A stretch of 31,282 nt of DNA from a virus, in IMG/VR virus record IMGVR_UViG_3300046542_000253, positions 1-31,282 of that record; one strand, given 5' to 3'. The first letter of the stretch is position 1, and each line of letters starts with the position of its first letter. A model generated the notes under the pieces. It ran no database searches, was not told the DNA's origin, and saw only the letters and a program-made list of their open reading frames with translations. Below are positions 1-9,951 of this stretch, piece by piece. Both the position numbers and the translations under genes were made by a program.

Positions 1-2159
1 ATGAGTACATTTCCCAAACGATGCTGCCGACCGGAGAGCACTCGCTCGCCTTCACGCCGACCGGGACGTATTACGTTCAGTTCTCGTCCAAGGATCGCGT
101 CAACCGCGTCGTTGACAGCATCCAGGTCGAAGCGGCCGGGGTCATGATAATCCCGACTCCTTGGTCGCTGTCGGCTTTGCCGTACCTGCGTATCTCCCAA
201 TCGGCGGACGTCTGCTTTGTTGCCTGCGACGGGTACCAGCAGCGCCGGATTGAACGACGCTCTCTGCGATCATGGTCGATCGGCCTTTATACGGCAGACG
301 ATGGCCCGTTCTCGCTGAATGCGAATACGACGGTTCGCCTTCGTCCTGGAGCCTTGGAAGGCAATACAAGCCTCTTTGCTTCATCGCCGTTCTTCTCGCC
401 CGACCATGTCGGCGCGCTGTTCCGTCTCACCCATTCGGGGCAGACCATTATCCAGGGTCTCGCGCAGGAAGACACCTATACCGACCCGATCCGCGTGACC
501 GGCGTTGCGACGGGTGGTGACCGAGACTTCGATATCATCACGTCCGGCACATGGTCCGGAACGCTGAGCTATCAGCGGTCCTTCGATGACCCGGATACCG
601 GCTATGTCGATCGCGGCACGATCACGACCAACACGACGACAACGGTCAACGATACCGACAGCAACACGGTCTATTACTATCGCGTTGGCTTCAAGCCGGG
701 GGCTTACACATCAGGCAAGGTGAGCATCACAATCGGCTATGACGGCGGCGGGGGCACGGGTATTTGCCGTGTTCTCGGTTACGTCTCATCGACTGAAGTC
801 TCGATCGAGGTCTTGACCCCGTTCAAGGCAACGACATGGACCCGCGACTGGCGCCCTTCTGAGTGGTCGAACTACTCCGGATGGCCCTCCGCCGTCACGC
901 TATCCGATGGGCGGCTATGGTGGGCCGGCGCAGATCGTCTATGGGGATCGGTGTCGGATGCCTTTGGATCGTTCGACGAGGATACGGAAGGCGATAGCGG
1001 ACCAATCTCGCGCTCCATAGCGACGGGAGGGGTCAACAGCACGCAATGGCTTATGTCCCTCAAGCGCTTGCTGGCGGGCACTGAGGGCGCTGTGGCGTCC
1101 GTCAAGTCGTCGTCTCTCGATGAGCCTTTGACGCCGACAAACCTAGGGATCAAGGATTCTGCAACGACGGGCGCGGCTCCGGTTGATCCTATCAAGGTCG
1201 ATACGCGCGGCATCTTCGTTGAACGGGCGGGGTCTACGCTGCTCGAGCTGACATTCAGTGGCGAGACGTCTGATTATATCTCGTCTCAGATCAGCAAGTT
1301 GACCACCGACCTGTTCAGCAGCGGCGTCAAGTCGATATCGCTGCAACGCAGGCCCGACACTCGCATATGGCTCGTCCTCAATGACGGCAGTTGCGTCTGC
1401 ATGGTCTATGAGCCGGGAGATGATGTCCTGGCGTTCATCCCTGTCGTAACGTATGGCTTGCTTGAAAGCGTGGCTGTCCTTCCATCATTGATCCAGGACC
1501 GGGTGTATTTCAGCATCAAACGGACGATCAACGGCTCCACGGTGCGTTACATCGAGAAAATGGCGCTGGATACCGACGTCAAGCCGTCGACACTCTGCAA
1601 GGTCATGGATGCCTTCAAGAGCGGTGTGAACGGGCCTGCATCAACGACCGTCGCTGTCGGAACGCATCTGATAGGCGAGACTGTTGTTGTCTGGGCTGAT
1701 GGCGCTCCCATCGAGACATCCTACGGCGTTCGCGGCGAGTTCGTCGTTGATGGCAGCGGCAACATAACCGTGCCGAGCGCCGTCACAAACTGGGTTGCTG
1801 GCTTGCCGTATCGGGCGAGGTACAAGTCATCACGGCTTGCCTATGGCGCCCAAGGCGGCACTGCCATGCTTCAGAAAAAGGCTGTCGATGGGCTCGGCAT
1901 CATCATGACGGACTTCGTTCGCTCCGGCATCAAGTACGGCCATTCTTTCGATGATCCCTATCGTGGGTTATTCCCACTGCCGCAGATGGCAGACGGGGCA
2001 ACGCAGCCGAATGTCGTTCTGAGCACCATCAGTGACGAAGAGCCGTTCACCTTCCCAGGCGAGTGGGACACCGATAGCCGCGTCTGTCTTGAAGTGAATT
2101 CGCCATATACGGGGACCTTCCTCGGGATGGTCTTCCAGATCACGACCAACGATCGATGA
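1..2159 (+). CDS. T7 gp12-like tail tubular protein B (tail nozzle), 5'-truncated by window edge
   Basis: The reading frame is open from the first bases; six codons (E-Y-I-S-Q-T) precede the first in-frame ATG at 21, so the true start lies outside the window. About 718 residues are visible, against roughly 800 for T7 gp12. The protein is beta-rich with many Thr/Ser/Gly turns and tandem Trp-containing segments such as SGTWSGTLSYQRS. The middle part (about residues 285-420) has the W-P-S-A-V-T-L-S-D-G-R-L-W-W-A-G stretch and a G-T-E-G-A-V segment seen in podovirus nozzle-like proteins. It would form the distal tail tube of a short-tailed virion. Its position directly before gp13-like, gp14-like and large ejection-protein genes reproduces T7 gene order. 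The ATG at base 1 is in another frame and is not its start. The family call is by resemblance and order. Confidence 0.72.
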   Translation, partial: EYISQTMLPTGEHSLAFTPTGTYYVQFSSKDRVNRVVDSIQVEAAGVMIIPTPWSLSALPYLRISQSADVCFVACDGYQQRRIERRSLRSWSIGLYTADDGPFSLNANTTVRLRPGALEGNTSLFASSPFFSPDHVGALFRLTHSGQTIIQGLAQEDTYTDPIRVTGVATGGDRDFDIITSGTWSGTLSYQRSFDDPDTGYVDRGTITTNTTTTVNDTDSNTVYYYRVGFKPGAYTSGKVSITIGYDGGGGTGICRVLGYVSSTEVSIEVLTPFKATTWTRDWRPSEWSNYSGWPSAVTLSDGRLWWAGADRLWGSVSDAFGSFDEDTEGDSGPISRSIATGGVNSTQWLMSLKRLLAGTEGAVASVKSSSLDEPLTPTNLGIKDSATTGAAPVDPIKVDTRGIFVERAGSTLLELTFSGETSDYISSQISKLTTDLFSSGVKSISLQRRPDTRIWLVLNDGSCVCMVYEPGDDVLAFIPVVTYGLLESVAVLPSLIQDRVYFSIKRTINGSTVRYIEKMALDTDVKPSTLCKVMDAFKSGVNGPASTTVAVGTHLIGETVVVWADGAPIETSYGVRGEFVVDGSGNITVPSAVTNWVAGLPYRARYKSSRLAYGAQGGTAMLQKKAVDGLGIIMTDFVRSGIKYGHSFDDPYRGLFPLPQMADGATQPNVVLSTISDEEPFTFPGEWDTDSRVCLEVNSPYTGTFLGMVFQITTNDR

Positions 2160-2524
2160 CGCTAGAAATCATCCAGGTTCCACCATCGGCCGTACAGGCG
2201 CTCGAGGGGATTGCGATTGATATCCCGGCCGTCGCTTACATCGGCGTCGATGACGGGGAGGTCGTTGGCTCCTATGGGCTGGCATGGGGCGGCGGACGCT
2301 GCTGGATATGGCTTCATTTACCTAAGGGTAAAGCAAGCTATGCGCTGACAGTGATGCGACGCACACGGTCTTTGCTCGCCAAGGCGTGGCAACTCGGGGA
2401 GACAGAAGTGTTCACCCCGCGCGATACGGAATTCGAAACGTCCGGGCGTCTGCTCAAGGTATTGGGATTTGAGATGCTCGGCATCGAAAAAGGAATGGAA
2501 GTATGGCGGCTCTCGCGGCGATAG
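2156..2524 (+). CDS. Small GNAT-like virion-assembly protein, T7 gp13-like position
   Basis: A 122-residue protein whose ATG overlaps the preceding stop (ATGA at 2156), indicating translational coupling. The pattern is that of a small acetyltransferase-like fold: a beta strand with VAYIGVDDGEVVGSYGLAWG, an Arg-rich helix, and a C-terminal FETSGRLLKVLGFEMLGIEKG segment resembling the last GNAT motif. T7 gp13 has a similar size and the same place between nozzle and gp14 genes, and is needed for assembly of the ejection apparatus. Enzymatic activity is not implied. The assignment rests on size, order and fold resemblance. Confidence 0.6.
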   Translation: MTLEIIQVPPSAVQALEGIAIDIPAVAYIGVDDGEVVGSYGLAWGGGRCWIWLHLPKGKASYALTVMRRTRSLLAKAWQLGETEVFTPRDTEFETSGRLLKVLGFEMLGIEKGMEVWRLSRR

Positions 2525-2991
2525 GAACATGGATCGGCAGCAACATCGGCACCGTTGCCAGTATTGCCGGTACGGCTCTGACGGCGGCCGGCACGCTTAC
2601 GTCCGGGAAGGCCGAGCGGAACAATCAAGAGTACATCGCCAAGCAGGAGGATATGAAGGCCAAGGAAGAATTGGCCGCCTCCCAGCGTGAAGCCATCCAG
2701 AACCGTCGCGAGGCAGTCTTTGCCAACTCACGCGCTCAGGCTCTCGCGGCCTCGTCAGGCGGCGGAGCCGGTGCCGATGCTCCGACCATCGTCAAGCTGA
2801 TGAGCGACACCGCAGGACAGGGCGAACTCAACGCCGCAACCTCGATGTATGGCGGCCAGCAGCGGGCGGCCGGATTGATGGACAGCGCCAAGGGCCGGAG
2901 AGCATCCGGTCGCGCGTCTTACCTCGGCAGTCAGCTTGGAGCCTTCGGGCAGGTGGCAGGCGGTATCGCCAAACTCAAGGGTTACGGTTAA
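2503..2991 (+). CDS. Internal virion protein, T7 gp14-like
   Basis: A 162-residue protein. AAGGA about 10 nt upstream of the ATG at 2503 supports this start, inside the last codons of the previous gene. Residues 1-30 are a hydrophobic Ala/Gly/Thr-rich segment able to enter a membrane. Residues 35-75 are a charged helix rich in Gln, Lys and Glu, and the rest is Ala/Gly-rich. T7-like gp14 proteins have this plan (N-terminal membrane segment, then helix) and form an outer-membrane channel during genome ejection. The stop shares one base with the next ATG (TAATG). Confidence 0.65.
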   Translation: MAALAAIGTWIGSNIGTVASIAGTALTAAGTLTSGKAERNNQEYIAKQEDMKAKEELAASQREAIQNRREAVFANSRAQALAASSGGGAGADAPTIVKLMSDTAGQGELNAATSMYGGQQRAAGLMDSAKGRRASGRASYLGSQLGAFGQVAGGIAKLKGYG

Positions 2992-5621
2992 TGGCAAAAC
3001 TGCCAAGTCGCTTCGATATCAGCCAGCAGCCCTCGGGCCGCTCTGGTCGCCAGATCGCCGAATACGACACGTCGGGTATTGGCCGTGGCTTGCAGAGCCT
3101 TGGTGCTTCCGTGTCTGCTATCGGCGAGGACATCAAACGCCAGCAGAATACGGTCGACCTTGCCCGCGCCGAAGCGGCCAAGGCCAAAGGCTTCATCGAT
3201 GTTGAGAACGAATTCTCCAATGATGGGGATTACTCCACCTTCAACAAGCGGGCTCCAGCACGGACCGGCGATATCGTCACGAAGTCGGCAGACCTTATCC
3301 GTGACCCTCAGATGCGCGAGCGCTGGAAGCTTGGCGCTCAGACTGATGCCGTGCGGGTCAACGATTCCATTGGGGATCGGGGCCGCGCGCTCGGCAAGCA
3401 GGCGGAAACCGTCGCCTTCGACGATGCTTTGGAAACGAACAGGCGCATCTATGTGGATCCGAATAGCTCCGATGTGGCCAAGGCCAAGGCTCGTGCTGAC
3501 ATCGACGGTGCAATCGCAACCGGTGAGAGGAGCGGTCTGTTGACGCCGGAGCAGGCGTCAAGCCGCCGCGACAAGTTCGTCAGGGATGCGGATTTCAGCC
3601 GTGCCAAGCTTGCCGTCGAGCAGAACCCGAAGCAGTTCGTTCGCCATAGCGTCACGGATTCCGACGTGCCTCCTGAAGGCGCCGCCCTGCTGGATACCAT
3701 CGCCAGCACTGAAAGCCCGGATTACAACACGCTGAATGGCGGCGAGAAGTTCTCGGACTACTCGGATCACCCGCGCCGTGTGGGTAAAGGCGGAACGGCG
3801 ACGGCTGCCGGACGCTACCAGTTTGTTCAGGGCACATGGGATCGCGCCAAGGCGGCGACAGGTGTTCAGGACTTCTCCCCATCATCGCAGGACAAAGCCG
3901 CATGGTGGCTCGCCCAGGCTGATTACAAGGCCAACACTGGCCGCGATCTTCTGTCCGATCTTCGCTCCAAGGACCCGAATACGGTTGCCGGGGTTCGCCG
4001 TGCGCTTGGCTCGACGTGGGAAGGCCTGAAGAGCCTCGACGACAATCGCTTCAACGCAAAGCTTGAGGCAGGTCCGGTGACCACGCCGGCCTACTTCAAG
4101 AACCTTTCGCCGGAAGAGCAACAGGTCGTCTACAATCAGGCCGAGACGCGCCGGCGCGAGATCGCTGTTGAGCAGCGCGGCAATATTGAAACGGTCGTCC
4201 AGAACGCTCCGACGGCTATCCAGAACACCGGAACCTATAGCGGGACTATTCCGACCCGTACGGAGTTCATGGACGCCTATGGCGCTCAGGATGGCAACGA
4301 GCGCTACAACAAGTTCACGACCGCGATGGAAGTCAGCCAGCAGGCCTATAACTTCCGAACCATGTCGGCAGACGACATTCAGTCCATGGTCAATGAGGCC
4401 AAGCCGACATCGAGCGGCAATGACGCGGCTCTAGAGGCTGCCCGTTACGATGCCCTGTCGAGCGCCGCTTCCACGACGTTGGCGGCTCGAAAGGCTGATC
4501 CGGCCACCTATACGCAGCAGGCATTCCCGAATGTAGCTCGTGCATGGTCCGATGCAGCCATCTCTGGCAACTATCAGGCGGCGATGAATGCCACGGCCTC
4601 TGCCCAGCAGCAGCTTGGCATCAAGGACATGAAGCTTCTACCGAAGCAGGTCGCCGATCAGGCGGTAGCTTCCTTCAAGAGCCCTGATGCAACGGACGAT
4701 CAGCGGCTTGGAGCCGTCAGCTCGCTCGTCTTCTCCACGGCGGATCAGGGGCAGCGGCAAGCTGTCTTCAATCAGCTCGTCGATGCTGGCCTCCCGGCAA
4801 TGACGGAAGGAGCCGTCGAAGCCGCAGCACGTGGGGATACCGGAGCGGCAAATCGCCTGCTTCAGGCTGCATTGACCGACACCGGCAAGCTTCCGAAGTC
4901 AGGCGATGTAAAACCGTATGACATCGATGACACGCTCTATTCGTCCGTATGGGCACCGGGAGCGATCGGGGATGCTTCCTATGGCGTGGCCTATGGAGAT
5001 GCGGCGAGCCTTGAGCGAGCGCAGCGGGGTGGTGAGCTTATGAAGAAAGCCGTCCAGCTTCGCGTGTCTCAGGGGCAGGATCTGGAGACGGCCGTCGCTG
5101 GCGCCTCCAAGGATCTGTTCGGCGACAAGAAGGTCTACGACGGCAGCTATGGCGTGAATGCCAACCTGCCGGTGCCGACCGATACCGACGAGGACACCCT
5201 CTATAGCGGGCTGAATTCGGCCAAGACATCGTTCAAGGCAGCGCTCGAGCTTCAGCGTCAGCGCATCATCGATGGATCGAAGGCTGCTGTTTCAGACGGC
5301 GGCAAAGCCATTATCGACCAGACGACCCAGAACCGCTTGGATGACATCCTTGAAAACGGCGTGTTCGTAGCCTCCGGCAACGGTGTTGGCCTTCGCGATC
5401 CATACACCGGCCAGTTCGTTCCCGGCGCCGATGGCGTAACGCCGTTGTCGATCCCGCTGCAAACGATCCTCGATCTTGGATCGCAGGTCTCGCAGAACAC
5501 GGCCGGCACTCCGTCGGGCGGTAACATCGGAGGGGCCGGTCCTTTGATCATCGATATCAACCGCGGTGACATCAATCAGCGCGGCCGTCGCGACCAAGAT
5601 GTGAAGACGTTCAAACCATGA
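2991..5621 (+). CDS. Ejection/internal virion protein with GH104 (lambda R-like) muramidase domain
   Basis: An 876-residue protein. Residues about 228-345 resemble the lambda R lytic transglycosylase family (GH104): ALLDTIASTE, then FSDYSDHPR, TAAGRYQFVQGTWDRA and DFSPSSQDKAAWWLA, in the same order as in lambda R. Glu241 in the IASTES segment is the expected catalytic acid. The remainder is mostly helical, Ala/Gln/Asp-rich, without clear membrane spans. The likely role is local peptidoglycan opening during DNA entry, the job done in T7 by the transglycosylase domain of gp16. It lies in the T7 gp15/gp16 position, and its stop overlaps the next ATG (ATGA). The domain call is strong; the virion location is inferred from context. 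Confidence 0.8.
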   Translation: MAKLPSRFDISQQPSGRSGRQIAEYDTSGIGRGLQSLGASVSAIGEDIKRQQNTVDLARAEAAKAKGFIDVENEFSNDGDYSTFNKRAPARTGDIVTKSADLIRDPQMRERWKLGAQTDAVRVNDSIGDRGRALGKQAETVAFDDALETNRRIYVDPNSSDVAKAKARADIDGAIATGERSGLLTPEQASSRRDKFVRDADFSRAKLAVEQNPKQFVRHSVTDSDVPPEGAALLDTIASTESPDYNTLNGGEKFSDYSDHPRRVGKGGTATAAGRYQFVQGTWDRAKAATGVQDFSPSSQDKAAWWLAQADYKANTGRDLLSDLRSKDPNTVAGVRRALGSTWEGLKSLDDNRFNAKLEAGPVTTPAYFKNLSPEEQQVVYNQAETRRREIAVEQRGNIETVVQNAPTAIQNTGTYSGTIPTRTEFMDAYGAQDGNERYNKFTTAMEVSQQAYNFRTMSADDIQSMVNEAKPTSSGNDAALEAARYDALSSAASTTLAARKADPATYTQQAFPNVARAWSDAAISGNYQAAMNATASAQQQLGIKDMKLLPKQVADQAVASFKSPDATDDQRLGAVSSLVFSTADQGQRQAVFNQLVDAGLPAMTEGAVEAAARGDTGAANRLLQAALTDTGKLPKSGDVKPYDIDDTLYSSVWAPGAIGDASYGVAYGDAASLERAQRGGELMKKAVQLRVSQGQDLETAVAGASKDLFGDKKVYDGSYGVNANLPVPTDTDEDTLYSGLNSAKTSFKAALELQRQRIIDGSKAAVSDGGKAIIDQTTQNRLDDILENGVFVASGNGVGLRDPYTGQFVPGADGVTPLSIPLQTILDLGSQVSQNTAGTPSGGNIGGAGPLIIDINRGDINQRGRRDQDVKTFKP

Positions 5622-7366
5622 CCTTCAGCTTCATCCAGACCCCGAGGGGCAGCACCCTGACGGACAGCGACCTTGTGACGTCGGCGCTCGATCAGCCGAT
5701 GTCGCTTGGCTCGACATTCTGGGATCAAGCCAAGGGCGGAACGCTCGAAAGCTTCGGGCTTGGCACCGGCATCCGGAACTTCTCGACGCCGGAAGCGGCG
5801 CCACCTGAAGTGGAAGGACCGATTTCAGAGACGCTTCAGTCGATCAATCGCGCGATCGATCCGGCCGTGCTTCTGCGGCGCGCGCTAGGCACCTCCTACG
5901 ACGGCTCGGTCACGATCAACGAGGATCAGTACAAGCGCTCTCCATCGTACCGTGCCGATGTCCCATGGACGCAGGGCATGACCGAGGAGCGGGCGGCTTC
6001 CCTTGCCGAGCAGGATGACGTCCGTAAGGTTCGCGAGTTCTACGGCTCAAAGCGCCCGGTGACTGCCTTCTTCGGCAATCTCGGCGGCCAGGCTGTCGAC
6101 CCGATCAACTACATCCCGATTTTCGGGGAGGCAGTGCAGGCGGCAAACGTAGCCCGCTTTGGCCGTGTGGCTGGCAGGGCATTAACGGCTGCTGGCGATG
6201 CAGCGGCAAACACGGCGCTTGCAGGCCTTTCTACGGCAGGTGTTCGTGGCCAGCTTGGCGATGATGTCTCTTGGCAGTCCACGGTTTCACAAATCGCCAT
6301 GGCAGCTCTTATCGGTGGGGCCTTTGGCGCTATCCATGGCCGCTTTGGAAGAGCAACCCCGACCGAGCTCCGCGCTGATGCAGAGGCCAAGCTTGCCACG
6401 CTCGACAATGTGCAGGCTTCTCGGGTCTCCCTGAACGATGCCTTGGACGGCATGATCCGTGACGGTGAGGTGAACCTTTCGCCGGCGAGTGCGGATTTCG
6501 TGGTTCGCGCCGCCGATCAGGAACTGCCGAAGGTGGTCATCTCCCGTATGGCGCGGGAAGCAGATCCTGAAGCCCACACGCGGCTGGAGACGCTGAACCG
6601 GACCTTCGACATCAACGATGCCGAGATCCGCCGCCTTCAGAGCCAATCGCTCGACAACGCCACCTATGGCCCGACGCGCGGTGCGATGATCAAGGCCGAC
6701 GAGCTTGCTGCTCGCTTGGAGAAGGCAGAGGAAGCCATCGCAGCAGCGCCGAATGAAAAGGAAAAGGCCGCTGCCACCTCGCGCCGGGATGATGCCCGTC
6801 AGGATCTTCGCGATCATCTTGATACGATCGACGACGCCAAGGTGCAGGAAATCGAGGCTATCGACGAGCAGCTTGCCCAGCGCCGTTCTGTTCAGGAGCC
6901 GGTCGCTGCCGAGCGCGCCCAGTTGAAGCAGCGTGTCGATCAGCTCTTTGCTTCGGCCCGCGATGAATACTGGCAGACGCGATACTCGCAGCCGCCCACA
7001 CAGGCGCCCGTGGAAGCGAATGGGCGACCGTCCGCCGTGACAGAGCCTGTGCAGCAGGTAGGCGTGTCTTTGACACGCCCTGCGGCGGCAATCGATGCTC
7101 GCGTTCCTCCGGCGCCGATTGACCTATCGGTGACGGAAGCGGCCAAGCGTGTCGGGAAACCGGAAGGTTCTCGCGCTCTGGCCGAACAATATCGCGTCAA
7201 TCCAGAGACCGGCGACTTCCCGGAGCTTGCCGACATCGATCAGCTTCGGGCCGAAGGCCGGCTGACGGAAGAAGACATTGCCGCACTCGATGATGCGGAT
7301 GAGACGATCAAGACCGCCAACGCCTATTGCGAAGCCCTGAAATCCTTTGCGAGCTGTGTGATCTGA
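5618..7366 (+). CDS. Internal virion (ejection) protein, unknown family
   Basis: A 582-residue protein starting in an ATGA overlap. After a disordered N terminus, residues about 145-245 form an Ala/Gly-rich, weakly hydrophobic region (VTAFFGNLGGQAVDPINYIP and AALIGGAFGAIHGRFGRA) that could interact with membrane. Residues about 345-450 are a long charged coiled coil (KADELAARLEKAEEAIAA, then DEQLAQRRSVQEPVAAERAQ), followed by a Pro/Ala-rich tail. The last residues contain two Cys. It lies between two large ejection-protein genes, and the next ATG overlaps its stop (TGATG), so the two may together play the part of the single giant gp16 of T7. No enzyme motif is visible. Confidence 0.65.
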   Translation: MTFSFIQTPRGSTLTDSDLVTSALDQPMSLGSTFWDQAKGGTLESFGLGTGIRNFSTPEAAPPEVEGPISETLQSINRAIDPAVLLRRALGTSYDGSVTINEDQYKRSPSYRADVPWTQGMTEERAASLAEQDDVRKVREFYGSKRPVTAFFGNLGGQAVDPINYIPIFGEAVQAANVARFGRVAGRALTAAGDAAANTALAGLSTAGVRGQLGDDVSWQSTVSQIAMAALIGGAFGAIHGRFGRATPTELRADAEAKLATLDNVQASRVSLNDALDGMIRDGEVNLSPASADFVVRAADQELPKVVISRMAREADPEAHTRLETLNRTFDINDAEIRRLQSQSLDNATYGPTRGAMIKADELAARLEKAEEAIAAAPNEKEKAAATSRRDDARQDLRDHLDTIDDAKVQEIEAIDEQLAQRRSVQEPVAAERAQLKQRVDQLFASARDEYWQTRYSQPPTQAPVEANGRPSAVTEPVQQVGVSLTRPAAAIDARVPPAPIDLSVTEAAKRVGKPEGSRALAEQYRVNPETGDFPELADIDQLRAEGRLTEEDIAALDDADETIKTANAYCEALKSFASCVI

Positions 7367-9951
7367 TGGCCGATAACGACTTCGTTCGCTCTTCCTGCTA
7401 TGCCGCTGCGGCCAATGCTGCCAAGGCTGCCGGGGCAGAACTCAGCGATCGTGACCTTGCCGCGGCTTTCCGTCAGGCGACCGAGGAAAAGGCACGCCTT
7501 AAGGCTTCCGGGACCACGGATAACGTCGCCGACCGCATGAAGGTCATTGCCGACCAGACAGCGGAACGGACGCGGATCGCTTCTGCAATGCAGAAGCGGC
7601 ATGCGGCCTTGAACATTCTTGCGCGCGATCGCCTGGAACAGACGCTTGAAGCCTTCAAGAAGGCGGGTCTTTCTCCTAGGGATTCCATCCTCGCCGTCAT
7701 GGAAGGCTCGCAGCAGGGAATTGCTGGAGCACGGGATTCCGTTCATGCCCGTCGCCTTGGCTACGAGGCTCGCTACGTCGGCGGCATGATGGCCGAGATC
7801 CAGAAGAACCGGCCGCATCTCGTCAATGTCCTGGCCGATAAGAGACTATCCGATGACGTCTTCCGCGAGATGGGCGAGCTTCGCGAAGGCGGCAAGCCGG
7901 GGGTGACCGGCAATGATGACGCCAAATATCTGGCCGATGTCTTCGCCAAGCATGTGGAAGCCAGCCGAACGGACCTCAACCGCCTCGGGGCGTCGATCGG
8001 CAAGCTCGATGGCTGGGCCGGCGCCCAGGTTCACGACGACATGAAGATGATGCGGGCCGGCAAGAAATCATGGGTCGACCAGACCGCGACCCTTCTCGAC
8101 CTGAGCCGCACCTTCCCTGATGCGGTGACCAGCAACGATGTCCGCGGTATCCTCGGAGATATCTACGACACCATCATCACCGGCGTGCCGAACAAGGCAA
8201 CGGCAAAGGAGATGGGCCAGCGGGTCAATCCGGCCAATCTCGCCAAGTCGCTCGGCAAGACCCGCGTGTTGCATTTCAAGGATGCTGAGAGCGCGATCGC
8301 CTACCGTGATGCCTTCGGCTACGGCAATTCGATCTATGGCATCATGGCCCATCAGCGCAGGGCAGCAAGCCTCGCGGCGCAGATGGACATGTTTGGGCCC
8401 AACCCGGAAGTGATGTTCAATAGCCTCGTCGAGAGCGAACGCCGCAAGCTCAGGGATAATCCGGACCTTTCTCCAGAAGACAAAGTCAAGGCCATCCAGA
8501 AGCTCAACGCCGACACCGGGCCATTGCGGGGGGCCTTTGACGTCATGTCCGGAGCCATCTCTCGTCCTGGCAACGTCAATGCCGCCAAGATCTCCAACGA
8601 CATCCGCGCGGTGCAAAGCATGGCCAAACTCGGCGGTGCTGTCCTCACGGCCATGCCGACCGACGTGGTTGGCGCTGCGCAAGCGTCCATGTTCCGCGGC
8701 AATGGCTTCTTCAATGGCATGGTCAAGCAGATCGGCGGCATCCTGAAGGGCAGGCCGAAGGAAGAGCAAGCCGAGATCTCGTATCTGTTCGGTGAAGGCT
8801 TCGACAGCCTGATTGGTGACGTCCTCTCGCATGGCCTCGCCAATGACGGCCCAGTCGGCAAGATGAGCAAGCTGACCGAATCCTTCTTCAAATGGAACGG
8901 CCTGAACTGGTGGACGGATGTTGGCCGCTCTGTCGTTGGCCGCACGGTCGCCGCCGAGATGGGGATGAGGGCAGACACCGCCTTCAAGGACCTCCCGGCG
9001 AACTATTCGCATGTGCTTGGCCTCCATGGCATCAGCGAGAAGCAATGGGAGGCCCTGCGGCAAGCAACAAGGCGCGAGGTGAACGGAAACGCCTACATCA
9101 CGCCAGACGCCATCCGTGAGCTTCCTGACGCCGCTGTAGAACCGTTGGTGGCTGACAGGCTGGCAGGAGCGAAGACGCCGGAGCGCAAGGCCGAGATCAT
9201 TGATCAGGCAAGGCGCGATCTGGAGCTTCAGTCGCTCCGCTTCGTGGCCGATGAAACAAATTATGCCATCGTCGAAACCGACGCAGCATCGCGCAGGATC
9301 TCGACGCTCGGCACTCGGCCGGGAACATTCGCAGGTGAAGCCGCTCGCTTCGTCATGCAGTTCAAGGGATTCCCGATCGCCTTCTCTCAGCGCATCCTTG
9401 GCCGCGCTCTGTTCGGGGGCAGGGGTGCCACCAAGTACGAGCGCATCATGAACAATGCGCCGCATCTCGGGGCTTTGATCGGGGGCCTGACAGTCGCTGG
9501 CTACATGGCCATGACCATGAAGGACTTGGCGAAAGGCTACTGGCCGCCGCGTGATCCGCTCGACCCGAAGGTCATCACGGCGGCTCTGACGCAGGGCGGG
9601 GCGCTGGGCATCTATGGCGACTTCCTCTTTGGAGAGGCTAATCGCTTTGGCTCGGGTGCACTGGAGACCTTCTCCGGCCCGTTCATCGGGACGCTGAGCG
9701 ACATAGTGAATGTGCCGCTGAAGGCGCGGACGGCTTTGGAGAAGGGAGAGCGCCCGAAGATGGCAGGGGACATCCTGAACCTCGCGCTTCAGAACACTCC
9801 GTTCATCAACCTGACCTATGCACGGCCGGCGCTCGATGTCCTGTTTCTGAACTCACTGAGGAACTGGGCAAGCCCAGGCTACACCAACCGCATGCAGCGG
9901 CAACGGCTCAAGGACTATGGCCAGCGCCCGCTAATGCCATCCACGCTATGA
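7366..9951 (+). CDS. Large internal virion (ejection) protein, T7 gp16-like position
   Basis: An 861-residue protein. The ATG at 7366 overlaps the previous stop (TGATG) and is preferred over an upstream TTG at 7327. The protein is almost wholly helical: an Ala-rich start with a Cys, charged helices to about residue 400, then segments such as AVLTAMPTDVVGAAQASMFRG, and a Gly-rich hydrophobic C-terminal part (LGALIGGLTVAGYMAMTM, GALGIYGDFLFGEANRFGSG). Podoviral proteins of this size at the end of the tail operon, before the fibre gene, are usually co-ejected with DNA. No catalytic motif was recognised; muramidase activity sits in the 876-residue protein instead. Its 3' end overlaps a leftward gene by 44 nt. 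Confidence 0.68.
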   Translation: MADNDFVRSSCYAAAANAAKAAGAELSDRDLAAAFRQATEEKARLKASGTTDNVADRMKVIADQTAERTRIASAMQKRHAALNILARDRLEQTLEAFKKAGLSPRDSILAVMEGSQQGIAGARDSVHARRLGYEARYVGGMMAEIQKNRPHLVNVLADKRLSDDVFREMGELREGGKPGVTGNDDAKYLADVFAKHVEASRTDLNRLGASIGKLDGWAGAQVHDDMKMMRAGKKSWVDQTATLLDLSRTFPDAVTSNDVRGILGDIYDTIITGVPNKATAKEMGQRVNPANLAKSLGKTRVLHFKDAESAIAYRDAFGYGNSIYGIMAHQRRAASLAAQMDMFGPNPEVMFNSLVESERRKLRDNPDLSPEDKVKAIQKLNADTGPLRGAFDVMSGAISRPGNVNAAKISNDIRAVQSMAKLGGAVLTAMPTDVVGAAQASMFRGNGFFNGMVKQIGGILKGRPKEEQAEISYLFGEGFDSLIGDVLSHGLANDGPVGKMSKLTESFFKWNGLNWWTDVGRSVVGRTVAAEMGMRADTAFKDLPANYSHVLGLHGISEKQWEALRQATRREVNGNAYITPDAIRELPDAAVEPLVADRLAGAKTPERKAEIIDQARRDLELQSLRFVADETNYAIVETDAASRRISTLGTRPGTFAGEAARFVMQFKGFPIAFSQRILGRALFGGRGATKYERIMNNAPHLGALIGGLTVAGYMAMTMKDLAKGYWPPRDPLDPKVITAALTQGGALGIYGDFLFGEANRFGSGALETFSGPFIGTLSDIVNVPLKARTALEKGERPKMAGDILNLALQNTPFINLTYARPALDVLFLNSLRNWASPGYTNRMQRQRLKDYGQRPLMPSTL

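Noticed and set aside
1-150. ATG at base 1 as a gene start
   Set aside because: It reads a short, Arg/Ser-rich frame that overlaps the clearly coding frame 3, which is open from the first bases; the window start is probably arbitrary.
8068-9465. Long open frame on the minus strand (465 codons)
   Set aside because: It is the antisense shadow of the 861-residue ejection protein, with His/Arg/Ala-rich composition and no RBS or motif.
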